Source: Lactarius indigo (taxonomy: Eukaryota; Basidiomycota; Agaricomycetes; Russulales; Russulaceae). From it: DNA of 64,000 nt. The notes under the pieces are model-generated. The model had not been told where the DNA came from, did not search any database, and saw nothing but the letters and a program-made list of their open reading frames with translations. The stretch spans positions 62,001 to 126,000 of the forward strand of contig JAFKAC010000109.1 in assembly GCA_025766275.1 (NCBI GenBank), written 5' to 3'. The position numbers and the translations under genes are program-made. This document shows positions 30,898 to 42,700 of this stretch, piece by piece (positions within the stretch are counted from its first letter, which is position 1; each line of letters begins with the position of its first letter).

Positions 30898-32813
30898 AAT
30901 TGTTGGAGGATAATGTCCTTTACGTCGTCTGATTCTCCTGCTACTCCATTAAGCCAGTCGCTGGCGCGCTGTTGAGGGGGTACATCCTGAACCGCCCTAG
31001 TAGCGACTTCGGGTTCTTGTTGATGATAGTCGGTGTCAATGTACCGACTAGTTGATGCTTGGGGTTGGTAGTCCCCTCGTGGTTGTCTACAGTCACGGGC
31101 CATGTGTCCGTCCTTTCTGCAATTATAACAGATGACTGGCCTTTGGTTGTTTCGTCCTCCTCCCCTCTGCAAAAATCCTCCCCTTGGTCGGTATGGGGGA
31201 CGAGGGGCGAGTATGTCTTCGGCCCCTGCGAGTCGCCCTCGGATTCGATCTGCGGAAGTATCCATGGCATTTGGGTCACGGGGTAGGTTTCTTGGTTGCC
31301 AAGAGCTTCTTGGCGGTCCTTGCCACTGTCGCGACTGGCATGGGCGTCCTTGTCCCTGTCCTGGTGGTACCCCTTTGTTTAATACTGCCTTGAGGTGGAG
31401 GTACTGTTGTTGGCGAGTAGTCGCGGCTTCCTTCCATTCGCGATAGTTGCGGGGGTTATCGAGGGTATAGACCTTTTCATATAGGTCTTTTGGTAGTCCG
31501 CTTGCGAATAGATCCAACGTCTGGGGATCATCAAGCCGATATTGAGCGCGGCGTATTAATTGCTCGAATTGGGTGCAATACTCATCTAGATTGCCTCCGA
31601 TCATCTTGACTCCCTTTTTGAGCTCATATTGAGCTTGCTCCTGTTCCATCGTATTGCGGAAGCGCTGCATGAAGCTGCGCGTTACTTCGTTCCATAGTCC
31701 TTCACTTGTACGGGGTATTCCTGCTTGTATCTGGCCGTTAAGCCAGGTGAGCATGGCTAATACCCATTCGCTAACGTTGACGCCCTTGATGTAGGAGAGA
31801 AAGAGTAGGGCGCGTCGATATGGGGTCGCCATGATGCCTTCGTCGGCGTTCATGCCCCAGTAGACGTGCCATTGAGTGAGAAATGCTTCAACTTTGGCGC
31901 GTTCTCCGTCGAATACTGTGGGTGCTTCGCCAGCTAATTTATTACTTGGAGGGGGAATAATAGGTCCTGCACCTGGTAATCCTCCTCCCGGAGGTCCTCC
32001 TGGGAATCCTCCAGGAAATCCTTGGAATCCGGGTCCTCTTGGTGGTGGTCCTCCTCCTCCGGGTAGATCACCGGGGGGTCCACCTCCTCCGCTGGGAGGG
32101 TCAGCTACGTCGGGTCCGATTGCGCGATGGATTGCTACGTCATCGTCAGTCATTCGATGCCCGGTGTATGGGTTGATAGGAGCCAAGTTGGCTCGTGATT
32201 CTTCTGCGATGCGTCTCTGCTCTTCTAGGGCTATTTGATCCCTTGCTTTGGTAGTGAGTTGCAATTCTTCTTGTGTAATAGTGGCAGTTGCCATTGCGAC
32301 TGCTGGACTGCGAATATGGATTACTTCTGGTTCGGGTTGATGAATGGTGAGGGACTCAGTTTGACGTATGATGTGTTCCCCAATTGCTCCCAAACTGGTT
32401 TCTTCTGCTGGCGTTGTTCCTCTGCTTGGGGACTGACTTTCGGAGGCTTCTTCTCCGCTGATTCCTTCGTCTGTATGTTCTTGTGCTTGTCCGTCAATAG
32501 GACCGTAGTCTGCGCGACTATTGAGTTCTCGTGCGTCAATGTCGCAGTTGTAGTTTCTTCCCACTGGTCGTACGATATCCCAACGATGATCTATGGGATT
32601 CCAAGTAACCTCAGTCCAACAGAGGTGTTCGAAATTGAACTCAACAGGTTGGAAACGGTTAGGACTGTTAAACTCTACGAAGTATCCGGTGTCTTCTCCT
32701 CGTTCTCTCCACTGGGCTGCTCCTAAAAATCTTGTAGGTACGTTGCGATCTCCTCGTCTTTCAATGTGGTAGGGACGGAATGACGTCCACTGGTCTCTGG
32801 TCGAGTACGCCAC
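30867..32813 (-). CDS. gag: Retrotransposon gag (capsid and CCHC nucleocapsid)
   Basis: The frame is 648 codons when started at the GTG at 32813, and it is open from 32852 inside the 5' LTR. There is no in-frame ATG before 32294 (MATATITQEEL), yet the upstream part looks like real protein (CWTEVTWNPIDHRWDI). The start is therefore unresolved: a non-AUG start, a splice, or the internal ATG. The capsid-type core spans about 31850-31400 (PTVFDGERAKVEAFLTQW, NLDEYCTQFEQLIRRA). A proline- and glycine-rich stretch precedes it. One zinc knuckle CYNCRKDGHMARDC (near 31125-31085) is the usual RNA-binding motif. The stop TGA at 30869-30867 follows a slippery site by 9 nt. Confidence 0.88.
   Translation of the reverse strand: MAYSTRDQWTSFRPYHIERRGDRNVPTRFLGAAQWRERGEDTGYFVEFNSPNRFQPVEFNFEHLCWTEVTWNPIDHRWDIVRPVGRNYNCDIDARELNSRADYGPIDGQAQEHTDEGISGEEASESQSPSRGTTPAEETSLGAIGEHIIRQTESLTIHQPEPEVIHIRSPAVAMATATITQEELQLTTKARDQIALEEQRRIAEESRANLAPINPYTGHRMTDDDVAIHRAIGPDVADPPSGGGGPPGDLPGGGGPPPRGPGFQGFPGGFPGGPPGGGLPGAGPIIPPPSNKLAGEAPTVFDGERAKVEAFLTQWHVYWGMNADEGIMATPYRRALLFLSYIKGVNVSEWVLAMLTWLNGQIQAGIPRTSEGLWNEVTRSFMQRFRNTMEQEQAQYELKKGVKMIGGNLDEYCTQFEQLIRRAQYRLDDPQTLDLFASGLPKDLYEKVYTLDNPRNYREWKEAATTRQQQYLHLKAVLNKGVPPGQGQGRPCQSRQWQGPPRSSWQPRNLPRDPNAMDTSADRIRGRLAGAEDILAPRPPYRPRGGFLQRGGGRNNQRPVICYNCRKDGHMARDCRQPRGDYQPQASTSRYIDTDYHQQEPEVATRAVQDVPPQQRASDWLNGVAGESDDVKDIILQQLWKKEGFQDA
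30879..30885 (-). promoter_or_regulatory. Predicted -1 frameshift site GGGTTTT
   Basis: In the gag frame the heptamer reads G-GGT-TTT, which fits X-XXY-YYZ. A one-base backward slip moves ribosomes into the pol frame (GGG-TTT-TCA-GGA), which is open from 30897. I have not identified a downstream stimulatory structure. Confidence 0.7.
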
Positions 32814-32821
32814 GATTGAGG

Positions 32822-32832
32822 ATCTTGGTCTT
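32822..32832 (-). other. Primer-binding site, self-priming type
   Basis: Two nt after the 5' LTR the element-sense sequence is AAGACCAAGAT. It is perfectly complementary to the LTR motif ATCTTGGTCTT, and it does not begin with the TGG typical of tRNA-primed elements. Tf1/sushi elements prime with the 5' end of their own mRNA through an 11-nt match of this kind. Confidence 0.75.
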
Positions 32833-32834
32833 AA

Positions 32835-33342
32835 TGTTACGCTCCACCGGCGTTAGTCCGACTTGGACTCGATAAAGGCGTAATCGACTTAGCGAAAGTT
32901 AAGCGAATGGGGATCACATGTCAACCCAACGCGAGGTGAACAGGGGCACTCTGGCACACGCTGCACCATAAAGGTAAAGAAGACGATTCCTTGGTGAATC
33001 GAAGTGGAAGCACACTTAGCTCAAGGCTAAGGCAGACAGAAGACAAGTCAAGGGGTGGATTGAAGAAGACCAAGATGGGGACTCTTGGTCTTCCGAGTCG
33101 ACTACTTATACAAATACGCGCGGGCTTTAAAGCGCCGCTAGAATAGTAGGTAACCAATAGCGTAACTAGCTCGAACCCTAGTACAGCTATCCTAGGAATG
33201 AGTCATACATGAGTCACAATCACATGCGAACTACTATGCTGACTGATATGATGTAAGAGTCCATGACTAATGCTGATACCGGACCGTAGTCATAACCGGT
33301 CATGAGTCGTATATGCTGAGTCATCAAGTCCGTACCGTAACA
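32835..33342 (-). repeat. 5' LTR of the retrotransposon
   Basis: This LTR has the same length as the 3' LTR with five differences: 32918, 32968, 33094, 33119 and 33162 against 25653, 25703, 25829, 25854 and 25897. The predicted TATAA is at 33110-33106 and the transcript start at 33076. Confidence 0.95.
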
Positions 33343-33347
33343 GGAAC
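33343..33347. repeat. Target-site duplication GGAAC (right)
   Basis: This matches the left copy at 25565-25569. Confidence 0.92.
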
Positions 33348-33797
33348 AAAGGGAAGAGTACAATGAAGTGTCCAGAGTGTTCTACATGATGTCATTGTAC
33401 ATGATGTCATAGATAAGTTAAGAAGTCCGAGATTGTACAGATCATATAATCTAGGTCCAATATATCTTATCTAAAGCAGTCCATATCTGCGAGTCCTTTA
33501 GAGCCGCTAAGTGCGCGTGGGCCACTTATCAACAGAATGCTTCATGGCCAAAGTCTTGGATCTAACAGGTGAATGGCGTACTCTCTCTCTTGGACTTGCG
33601 CCTTTCCTAATCAAAGCAATGCATCGAAAGGTCTCTGCGTCAAGTTTATCCTACTACGGAACCTATAAGCTAGCCAGGGAGAGGAGCAGCCTGACATACT
33701 AGCACAGGCGACAACCGTCGGTGGTAGCACCCTGATTGTGCGTGAACACTGAATGGGGACACTTTCCACGAACCTTTCGATGGCATTCTGGCTAGAC
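33348..33797. other. Flank between the retrotransposon and the NLR fragment
   Basis: No gene is seen. The first 170 bp are AT-rich with a short direct repeat (TACATGATGTCAT twice near 33383-33409). The stretch 33535-33700 resembles 53900-54050 (shared CTTGCGCCTTT-like and TCTCTGCGTCAAG-like pieces), so it is an NLR spacer block. Confidence 0.4.
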
Positions 33798-34021
33798 AAT
33801 AAAGCACGCGAAGTGTACTGTACATGAAACGATGACACAGGGACAGTTACACACATGATGAGAATTCGGAGGGGCTGCACGTATTCTGATACAATTTCAT
33901 TACATAACAATGGGACCCGGTGAGTCGCTGTATTTGGGTCAATGTACAGTGAAGAGGCAGGGCAATCGCCACTCACACACATCGACAAGTTAAACATATA
34001 TACCATACCCCTCTCATTCTT

Positions 34022-34165
34022 TCATTCCGCGTCGTGCCGGGAGAACAATTGTAGCATTTCCTGTTGTCTTGGAACACGGGCCACTTTGAATGGAGTCTTT
34101 CCACAGATGTTGCATATATGCGCATCCGCACCACGGACCACTGGCATTAGTAACCGCACAGCTTG
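34022..34165 (-). pseudogene. Orphan 3' end of an NLR (last ankyrin repeat and C-terminal cap)
   Basis: On the minus strand about 47 codons read GADAHICNICGKTPFKVARV followed by PRQQEMLQLF and a stop, matching the C-terminus of the neighbouring receptors (SGKTPSEVARGPRQEEI). The conserved NLR 3' flank follows at 33798-34021. Upstream of the fragment the similarity ends abruptly. It is the remnant of an eighth copy, just beyond the 3' end of copy D. Confidence 0.8.
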
Positions 34166-34559
34166 GTCTTCAACGCGACGCGGAGACCTCGGAACGATAC
34201 CATTGTATCTCTATTTCGTTTTTTATTTCTGTCTCAATACTGGTCTCATACACTTGTCACACTTCCATTTCTGCGCGGAATTGGTTACAACGAAGCGTCT
34301 AATTCCAGCGTCGGCGGCGCTGTCGTCCCCTTCACCTATTACTTAAGCCATGGTAAACTTGGACCCAGAGAAGTTCCTCTTCGCATCCCATCCTGCTGCT
34401 CTTACGGGGGGGTCCCGTCCTCGTCGAATAGTGATAGACGAATGATAGACGTTGATCGAAATGCCTGAAGACAATTTCCGCGTATACAAATCTGCCACTT
34501 TCCTGCAAGACTCATTGCTATCTCGCGATGTCGTTCTCATTGGCGTTCTCGACTGACAA
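34166..34559. other. Short spacer between the NLR fragment and NLR D
   Basis: No gene is seen. It includes a T-rich stretch on the plus strand (34200-34260). Part of 34480-34560 repeats material seen in other NLR 3' flanks. Confidence 0.4.
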
Positions 34560-34796
34560 TAAAGCACAAGTACTGTACTATACATAAGATGAAGACATGG
34601 GGACAGTTACACATCACATGACAGGAATTGGGAAGGATTGCACGTATTCTATACTACACGATTTTACTGGTTCCGGTCTTGGTTCCGGTGAATCGCTGAA
34701 GCAAGGGTCAATGTACGTACAGCAACAAGCAGGGCAAACGTATTACGACTCACACACGACAATTCAAACATATATACCATACCCCATCTCGTTCGT

Positions 34797-37700
34797 TCAT
34801 TCCACAGCGTGCTGAGAGAGCATTTGTATAATTTCCTCTTGTCTTGGGCCGCGGGCCACCTCGGATGGAGTCTTTCCACTGAGGTTGCGCACGTGCGCAT
34901 TCGCACCATGATCGAGCAATAGCTGCACAACATCTGGGTATCCGTTCGTCCAACCCTGCGCCGCTTGATGTAATGGGGTGGACCCCTCGTCATTCTGGGA
35001 ATTGACCTCCACATTACGCTCGAGTAGTAGCCGAGCAGAATAGAAGTCACCGATGACCACCGCGTGATGCAGTGGCGTGTTTCCCTCGTTGTCGCGGACA
35101 AGTGCATCCGCGTTGTGGCACAGTAACAGCTGCACAACATCGCGTTTTCCCATCATCGATGCGTGGAGGAGTGGGGTGAATCCATCGCTATTCCGGACAT
35201 TGACCTCCGCATGGCGCCGAAGTAGGAACCGAGCAACCTCAATATCATTGTATGCGGCTGCGTAGTGCAGTGGGGTGGTTCCCTTGTTGGTGCTAGAGTG
35301 TTCATCCGCATTGTAGTCCAGCAATAACTGCAAAATATCAGGGTTTCTGCTCGCCGATGCGCAGAAAAATGGGGTACGTCCGTCATCGTCCCGGGTATCG
35401 ACCTCCACATTGCGCTCGAGTAGTAACCGAGCAACCTCGACGGAACCAGTGGCTGCTGCATGATGTAGTGGAGCTTTCCCTTCGTTGTCACGAACATGCT
35501 CTTCTGCGTTGTGATCCAGCAATAACCGCAAAATATCAGGGTTCTTACTCGCCGACGCGCAGAATAATGGGGTATATCCATCATCATCCTGGACATTGAC
35601 CTCGGCACCGCGCTCAAGTAGTAACCGAGCAACTTCGACATGGCCGTAATAAGCCGCGTAATGCAGCGGAGTCATTCCCTTGTTGACGCGGAAATGCTCA
35701 TTGGGATTTCTGGGTCCCCACGATAAGGACACACCAAATCCACCATCGAGGTCATTTGGGGCATTGGCCTCCGCACGGCGCTCGAGTAGTAACCGCTTGA
35801 GTGACCGAGCAGCTTCAAGGTGACTGTCGCACACTGCGCAATGCCATGTGATGATGTTCCCTTTGTCGCGGACATGCTCGTCCATGCTGTGGTCCAGCAA
35901 TAGCTGCGTGACATCATTGATTATACCCGACGGCGAATTAAGAAATGTGGTAGCTCCTTCTGTATTGCGGGAGTTAACCTCCGCATTGTTCTCGAGTAGT
36001 ATCCGAGAAACTTCAACGTGGCCATAGGTCGCTGCCAAATGCAGTGGAGTATTTCCGTAGATGTCATGGAAATGTGCGTCCGCGTTATGGTCAAGCAATA
36101 ACCGCACAACATCGCAGTTTCCGGTCACTGATGCATGGAGAAGTGAGCTGGAAAGATCATCCAGGGAATTGACCTCCGCATTGTGCCGGAGAAGTAGCCG
36201 AGCAACGTCGAGGTGACCCTTGGTCGCTGCGGAACGGAATGGAGTATTTCCGTAGTAGTCACGGATAGACACATCCGCATTGTGGTCGAGCAATAATCGT
36301 ACAACGTCACAGTTTCCCCTTAGTGACGCATCGAGAAGTGGGGTAGCACCGTAATTACTTTGAGCGTTGACCTCCGCAGTGCACTCGAGTAGGTACCGAG
36401 AAACCTGGACGTGTCCGCGACCCACAGCGCAATGCAGCGGAGTCCTGCCGTCCTTGTCCCGAGAGTTTATGTCCGCACCAGCATTCAACAACCACTTCCC
36501 GACATCAAGATGGCCAATTTGTGAAGCCATGTGTAGCGGGGTCCAGGTGTCAGCAGAGCGCGAATTTATGTCGGCGCCATGCGCGAACAGCAACTGAGCA
36601 ACTTCGATATGCCCCTCGAGCATAGACGCATGCAACGGAGTACCGCAATCGCCTCCGAAATGATTTACTTGCTGTGGATGCTTCAATATCAGGCGTTCCA
36701 CTAGACCACGGAATCCTTTCTGTGCAGCGAAATACAAGGGAGCTGCTGAAGGTGGCACGGCCTCCGGCCATCCAGACGAAGAAGTCTTCAAGAGTTCGAA
36801 TCGGTCTTGGATTCGGACCCATGCTGAAAAATGTGGCTTGCCCATGTCAAAGAAATGATCTATTGCGTCCTTTATTTGTAATTCCACCTTTCCGACGACG
36901 ACATGCTCGTCCCAATATTGGGCAGCATACTGAGCAAGAGGAATCTTCTCGGCACTATCTTTGTCGGTGCTGTCGTCCAGACGAAGTAACACGCCGAGAC
37001 AAGCCTGGGCAAGAATCGCGTGGGAGTGCTCGATGGGGATATGAAATCGGGACACCTCTTCTATGCAACTCGCGAGGCGATCCGATATAAGGAATTCTTT
37101 TACGGAGAAATGTGAGAACTGAACAACCCGGAAGCCATTGTCGACGATGACCGAAACCAAACTGGAACAGGCCGACAGCACCGCTTCTTCTTGGTCTTCC
37201 CACCGCCAATCCGTGATCAACTTTGGGATCCCGCACGCGCTCAAGTCAAACGCGAGTACTTCCGCAAGTTCCTCGACCCGAAGTGGGCGACTGGCTACCG
37301 CGAGACATTGCAAGAGTCGATAAGCGTGCTCCCGGTTAGCATTATTGATCTCATTCAGGATGCGCTTGTATGTCTCGTCGAGCGATTTTGGTAATTCTTC
37401 GAGGATACGACGGAGATTGGTCGGGAAACAATGCCGCAGAACCTCTAATTGACAAAAAACCCATCGGAACCTGTGAAAATGTAAGACGACAGCGTGATGG
37501 TGATGAATGGAAGATGGTCTTACATTCCATCTGCCTTCTCCGTGAGGCTCTCAATCACCGCATCCTTGTCATTGTTTCGCCATCTCTTCATCCTTCGATC
37601 CGAGTGAACAACAAAAGTGACATAATTATTAATGTCTTGCTTTTGTCCGCCTTCGTCGTGGAGGGATACTTGTTGAGTTGCCAAAGGCTCAAGCGTCGTG

Positions 37701-39585
37701 CGAATGTCGAACTCCGGGCGACTTGTGATGCATAAACGTATATTTGGACACTGAAGGTCGACAAGTTCTTTCACCAACTCTAGGACATTCTCACGTGACG
37801 ATGGAATGCCCGAGTCATTGGGAGACTCGTCGAGAGCATCCATGATCAGGTAGATTGGCACTTGACCCACCATCGTGAGCATATCCTTGAGGCACTGCGC
37901 GAGCGAGTCGACAGTTGGCTGTTCCGACCCTCGTTTGTGCGCAGAGTACAAGGAGGAAAGAGCGTCGCAGAGGATATCTGATTGATCGGAGAGTTGGAAA
38001 AGAAGGGATGATAGTAAAGCGCGCTCGTCTTGTTTTGTTGTGTCCTTGAAATCGAAGTAAAAATAGGCCAAGAAAGCAGAACCGGCATCGGACATGTGTT
38101 TAATATCCCGGACGATCACAGAGCTTGTTGATAATATGAGTCGGAGTAGGTCGCAACCCGGTGGGGGTTAACGCACCTGAGAATACTCTTCCCGGAGCCA
38201 GCTATCGATTCAAGAGTCGTTAGCGGCGATTAAGACTCAGACGGTGACGAGATATGTACGTTTTCCGTGAATCCATAACAGGGAGCCAGATGCTTTCCAA
38301 TCCGCGAGGGTGTTCCCTTCGGTGCACCACACTGCGGTACCCTCGTGATGAGCAACGAACGCATTGTTATAATTGGCGGATGGGTCAGGGGGAGCGATCC
38401 ATTTTCGAAGGTCCTTGCGTAACTCGTTCCCTGTAGGAGAGCTCAAGTTTTCGTGATCCGCGGTGATGAGATCAGATGAAGACGAACGGTTTAGGTCAGA
38501 GACTTGATTGGCGACTTGTTGAATCACTACTCCAGTCTCCTTTACGTCTAAGGGAGTAAAAGGCTGAGGACAGATTCAGGGCCAGCTAATGGAAGTGCAA
38601 CTGACCTTGAATGACCGAACCGACTTTATGGTCGACGCGCTGTACATTGCTGTCGACGGTCCGGACCTTATCGTCGATGCCATCTACTTTAATATCAACG
38701 ATCTGCACCTTCTCATCGACGCCTTCCACTTTTTCATGCATGTCCTTAACCTTGTCATCAATGCCGTGGGTGATTGTCAGGGTTTCTGCTGCCGCCATTC
38801 GGGCCTCTTCTTGCGTCAAGGCGTCAAGCCGCAGAAGCGCGTCCTCCACATCCTTCCTTCCAATCAGCTTCTTCAGATACGCCTCTGTATGACGATCGGA
38901 TTAGGGGATTGGGGGATTTATCAACATGGAATGACATACTGGTTCGTCCCTGCCCGACTTCCTTTGTCACGATCCCAAGGATCGAGAGTACCTCAACCAT
39001 GATCTTTACGATAATGTCCGTCATAGCTGCCGTCGGCCGGACTTCGATATATTTTTCGAGCCGCTTGAAGAAGTATTCCAAGCGGCCAAACAGATCTACA
39101 AGAGCAGCTTGGCTACTGCGGACGTCCTTGACGGCCTAAGGGATAGATATGTCATCAGGACACAAACGTCGGTTCAAGAATGATGCTCACTTGGAGGAGG
39201 ACACCAATGCCAGTAAAGATCACATTCGATGGTGGGAAAATCTATCATCATACAAATTAGAGGGTAGATCTAGAGCTGCTCGAGGTCTCGTAATTACCAG
39301 TCCAACGCCGTTACCGATGGTCACAGAGAATGCGTACAAGACATTGACAGTGGGGTCGAGCCACTTTGTCCACCCTTCATTAGCACTCTGAGATTTATCA
39401 GACGTCTGAAATTGGGCCCGAAGCATGGCGATAATCGCATGGGGAGAGTCGCAGGACTGCAGTCGGGTGGCTAGGGGATGGGAGGTGAGGTCACGCTTTG
39501 TCTGTTGTTTGTACGATTTCAAAGCAGCTGTAAAGATTGTCTCGAAGTTTTTGGAAGAGTTGGAAGTAGACGGAATTTGGGACAT
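34797..39585 (-). CDS. Goodbye-NACHT-ankyrin NLR, copy D
   Basis: This complete receptor of 1447 residues has exons 39585-39298, 39241-39191, 39135-38940, 38884-38606, 38547-38488, 38430-38260, 38201-38177, 38123-37524 and 37470-34797. It has six heptads, the shortest coil among the copies that keep one. P-loop GKPGSGKS is at 347-354 and DALDE at 452-456. The ankyrin array has 19 repeats and ends TPSEVARGPRQEE. The third intron (38885-38939, 55 nt) is not a multiple of three, so splicing is needed for the frame, which supports the shared exon model. The fifth intron (38431-38487) happens to be open. It is the first NLR on the far side of the retrotransposon and lies next to an orphan NLR 3' end. 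Confidence 0.91.
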
Positions 39586-39662
39586 AGTGCTAGTTGAGAT
39601 TGCCTGGTTGGATGAACGCCGCAAGGGCACACTGGCTCAGACCCGCATATAATTGCGGCAGG

Positions 39663-39720
39663 AACGCCTCGTGCTATAAATGGCCTTCTCCATGCAGATA
39701 GACGCCCTGATACTCCCAGG
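39663..39720 (-). promoter_or_regulatory. Conserved upstream block of NLR D
   Basis: This is a diverged copy of the NLR upstream block. The ends match (AACGCCTCGTG and GATAGACGCCCTGATACTCC on the plus strand), but about 15 bp are inserted or replaced in the middle, including TATAAA. Confidence 0.4.
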
Positions 39721-42700
39721 CACAGGGAACCGCCACCATGAGACGTATACCTTACGCACAAAAACATTCAGCGTTTATATTCAGCCCTATTCAGCCCCAG
39801 ACTGCAGGGAAGACGCGGTCGTTCATCGGCTCGGGCTCCGCGTCCAAGTCAATGTCCGTCTTCGATTGGCGCGATAGTCCCAGTCGGCCTCGTAAAACGA
39901 GTATCCTAACACCCCTACTTCATCTATGAGACTCACAGGTGTCGTTGTCGTCTGCCTCATCGGAATAGCTGTCAAGACGCCCTCTCCCAATGCATCGCTT
40001 CCTTGCATGTGTAATTGCGTGTAAAAGACTACTCTAACTGAGCGTCCGGTCGCCTGCCGATGATTACTCAAACTCCAGCAGGTCGATGACGCGTTCGGAG
40101 TACACATCCGAGCAGCTGGAGGCGGTAGCCCGCCCTTAACGCCCCCCGCCCCCCTCGCTTTCATTGTGAGAGAGCGCAGGGGTGAATGGGGGGACTGTGA
40201 GGAAGATTGCATCGGACCTCCAACAGCACATGCCGGTGTTTGTTTGTGCAAGTTTGTGCAATTGACACGCCCGTCCTAGCCGAAAATGTTAGGCTATAAA
40301 TCCAATAAATCCCTCTCTGACCAATTTTCGTCGGAATGGCAGGGTTGACTTGATTCTCCCCTTTGTTTTTCAATTTGGGTTAAACATGACAGAATCACGC
40401 AGATGAGAAATCAAGTTCTCGTCTTTGATCTCGGAGAATCGGGAGCCTATACCGCATACGACGCGACTAATTACGATGGGGTGAATGAGCAAAAGAATTT
40501 ATATTTCGAGTGGGTTGGGTGTTGCACTTGGAAATTCGGATCGAGGGCGCGACTGTGAATGTGGGCCCGCGTGTGATACTCGTCGTTGGTGGTGCCTTCT
40601 AGCTTGAGGGTATACAGGGATATAATATTGGCGTCGTCATCGCTAATGCGGACTATCAATTGTTTCCGCCCCATCCGCGCGCGCGGACGATCAAGAGAGG
40701 TCTGCGCCACTCACCCGCTTCCCACCCCCTGAGCCTCGATGATGGCCTCGCAAAAAACCTTCACTCCCATTTTTGCCGGGGTCTGGGTTGATAACGGCAG
40801 GTTCGTACTCCGGATTTCCCAGGATCTGCACGCTTGTGAGCATGCGCATTAACACGGCCATATATTTAGACGGAAGGCAACACGCTACAATCGTTAGTGG
40901 GGCACCGGATGAACGGAACGGAAGTATTTTGCTATGCACGGCCGTCATCTTCGAACCCCTCGAGCAGCTGCGAGGGAGTCAGAGCGTCTAGATCCACGTC
41001 GTGACAGCAAATTGGGTATCCTTTGCATCAAATATGCAATCTATGCACACAAGGCGAGGGCTTATGTCTCCCAGTCAGGGATGATCATGAAAGAGGACAA
41101 ACAGAGCTGCGAAAGGACACACATCGATTAGAACAATCGCTGTGTCCAAGCAAGCGCCAAATGCCATCGTAGCCTTTAGCAATGGTTTGCTTCATAAAGG
41201 TAAAGGCCCATGGCGTACTTTTCACGTGGCGCGACCAGTGAGACGACGTCTGTAAGGGTGTTATAAATGAGATGAAATCACCAAGGAGATTCTGCGCGTT
41301 TCTCAGCACTGCGGAACGAATGTGCGCACTTCATTCGGTTCGTGGAGCTGTGCTACGGATAGCGACGCGTTGTTTACCAGAGATGAATGTATGGTGAGAA
41401 CCAATGACCGTACCTGTATTTTCAATAATCCAGTCCGTGCACAGATTCTGAGGATCTGGGAGGTCGGGCACCATGAGAATAATGTAACGCAACAATACCC
41501 GGATGTGCCGGTGTTGTCGTAGTACGCGCTCTCCACTCGCTTCCGGCTCCATAGCTGTAACTTAGTCACCTTCCCATCGTGTCATCCCATCTCCCAATAG
41601 CACACCTTACCCACATTCTTTTTAATTAGCAGCTCATGTCAACATCGAACCTGCCCCTCGAGTAGCAGGTTCGACCGTCCGTGCAACGGTGCTGCAGCGA
41701 TTGTAAAGAAACGCCCCGCCAACGAGGTCAAGCCCATGCATGCTGCTGATGACGATAGGGCACATGACCCATCGCTGGAAGGATGTCAACTGCTTTTCAG
41801 AGTCCAGCTCGCATAAATTGCGGAAATAGTGCCCGTCAACGAGCCACGCAGTGTTGGCGCACATCGCATCCACGTCGAGACCCCGCATGGAGAAAAGGGA
41901 CTTGCAGTGCAGCGCGCGGAGGACAAAGACGCGACTGGTGCTCACATGTAGGGTATCAATGGCGGTAAGACCGCATTGACCATGTGCAGGTACCGGGTGC
42001 CCCGGTACGGAACCATCAGCGCGGGCGCGTCGTGGTCGTTGAGAAGACCGCGCTCCGGAGCATTCCCGCTCACGCCAAATGCACTGGCATGTAGAGGGAA
42101 GCACTTGTCCGTGCTGCACGAGTAGACGCCCATCACCTAGGCAGCTGATGCCGCAATCCGCGGGCCCATAAAACTCCCAGTCGCAGCCCTCTGGCGCGCA
42201 TTGGTGAGCGCAGCGAAGGGCATAACCTCGACGGACAGGAGCGGTGTCGGCCCCGCCCTGCATGGGAGACCGCCGTAGCCCGCGCGAAAGCCGGGGTAGC
42301 TGAACTTGAGCGCGATCTTGCGCGTCGGGTATGCGGAGAAGTCGGTTCGATTTGGAGTCTTCCAGTAACCCTTTTCCAGACCTCGATCAGCACAGTGACG
42401 ACGACGATAATAGCAGTGGTCCTGGTGGTTGGGGACAAGGTGAAATTGGAGTTGGAGTTTGTAGAGCATTGGGTGACCCCGTTTGTTCTTGGAGATGCGC
42501 GATGAGCCCGCGCATCAAAGTCCCATGGTCTGGGATCCGAAGCTCATGACGCTAACGCAAGCTTGTCATGGTACGCCGAATGGAATATGTATGTTTCTGT
42601 GAGCGTATCATAGACCTGGATTATTGGAGTGCAGGGCCACGGCAAACACGCCAATAAGTTCCTCTTCGGGTTTTGAACGGTTCCCATAGATCACACTTGG

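Larger units (their letters stand above)
25570..33342 (-). mobile_element. Full-length Ty3/Gypsy chromovirus LTR retrotransposon
   Basis: The element is 7773 bp with 508-bp LTRs ending TGTTACG/CGTAACA, a matching GGAAC target duplication, a self-complementary PBS, gag, pol (protease, RT, RNase H, integrase, chromodomain) and a polypurine tract. Domain order and the chromodomain place it among chromoviruses. The LTRs differ at 5 of 508 sites, so insertion is fairly recent. Two nonsense codons in RT mean this copy cannot move by its own enzymes. It sits between the C-upstream spacer and NLR D, breaking no recognised gene. Two nearby repeats of the sequence it landed in have not been identified. 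Confidence 0.96.

Noticed and set aside
32921..33157. 78-codon frame present in both LTRs (also 25656-25898)
   Set aside because: It is LTR sequence in U3/R, differs at its start between the LTRs, and has no gag or pol likeness.
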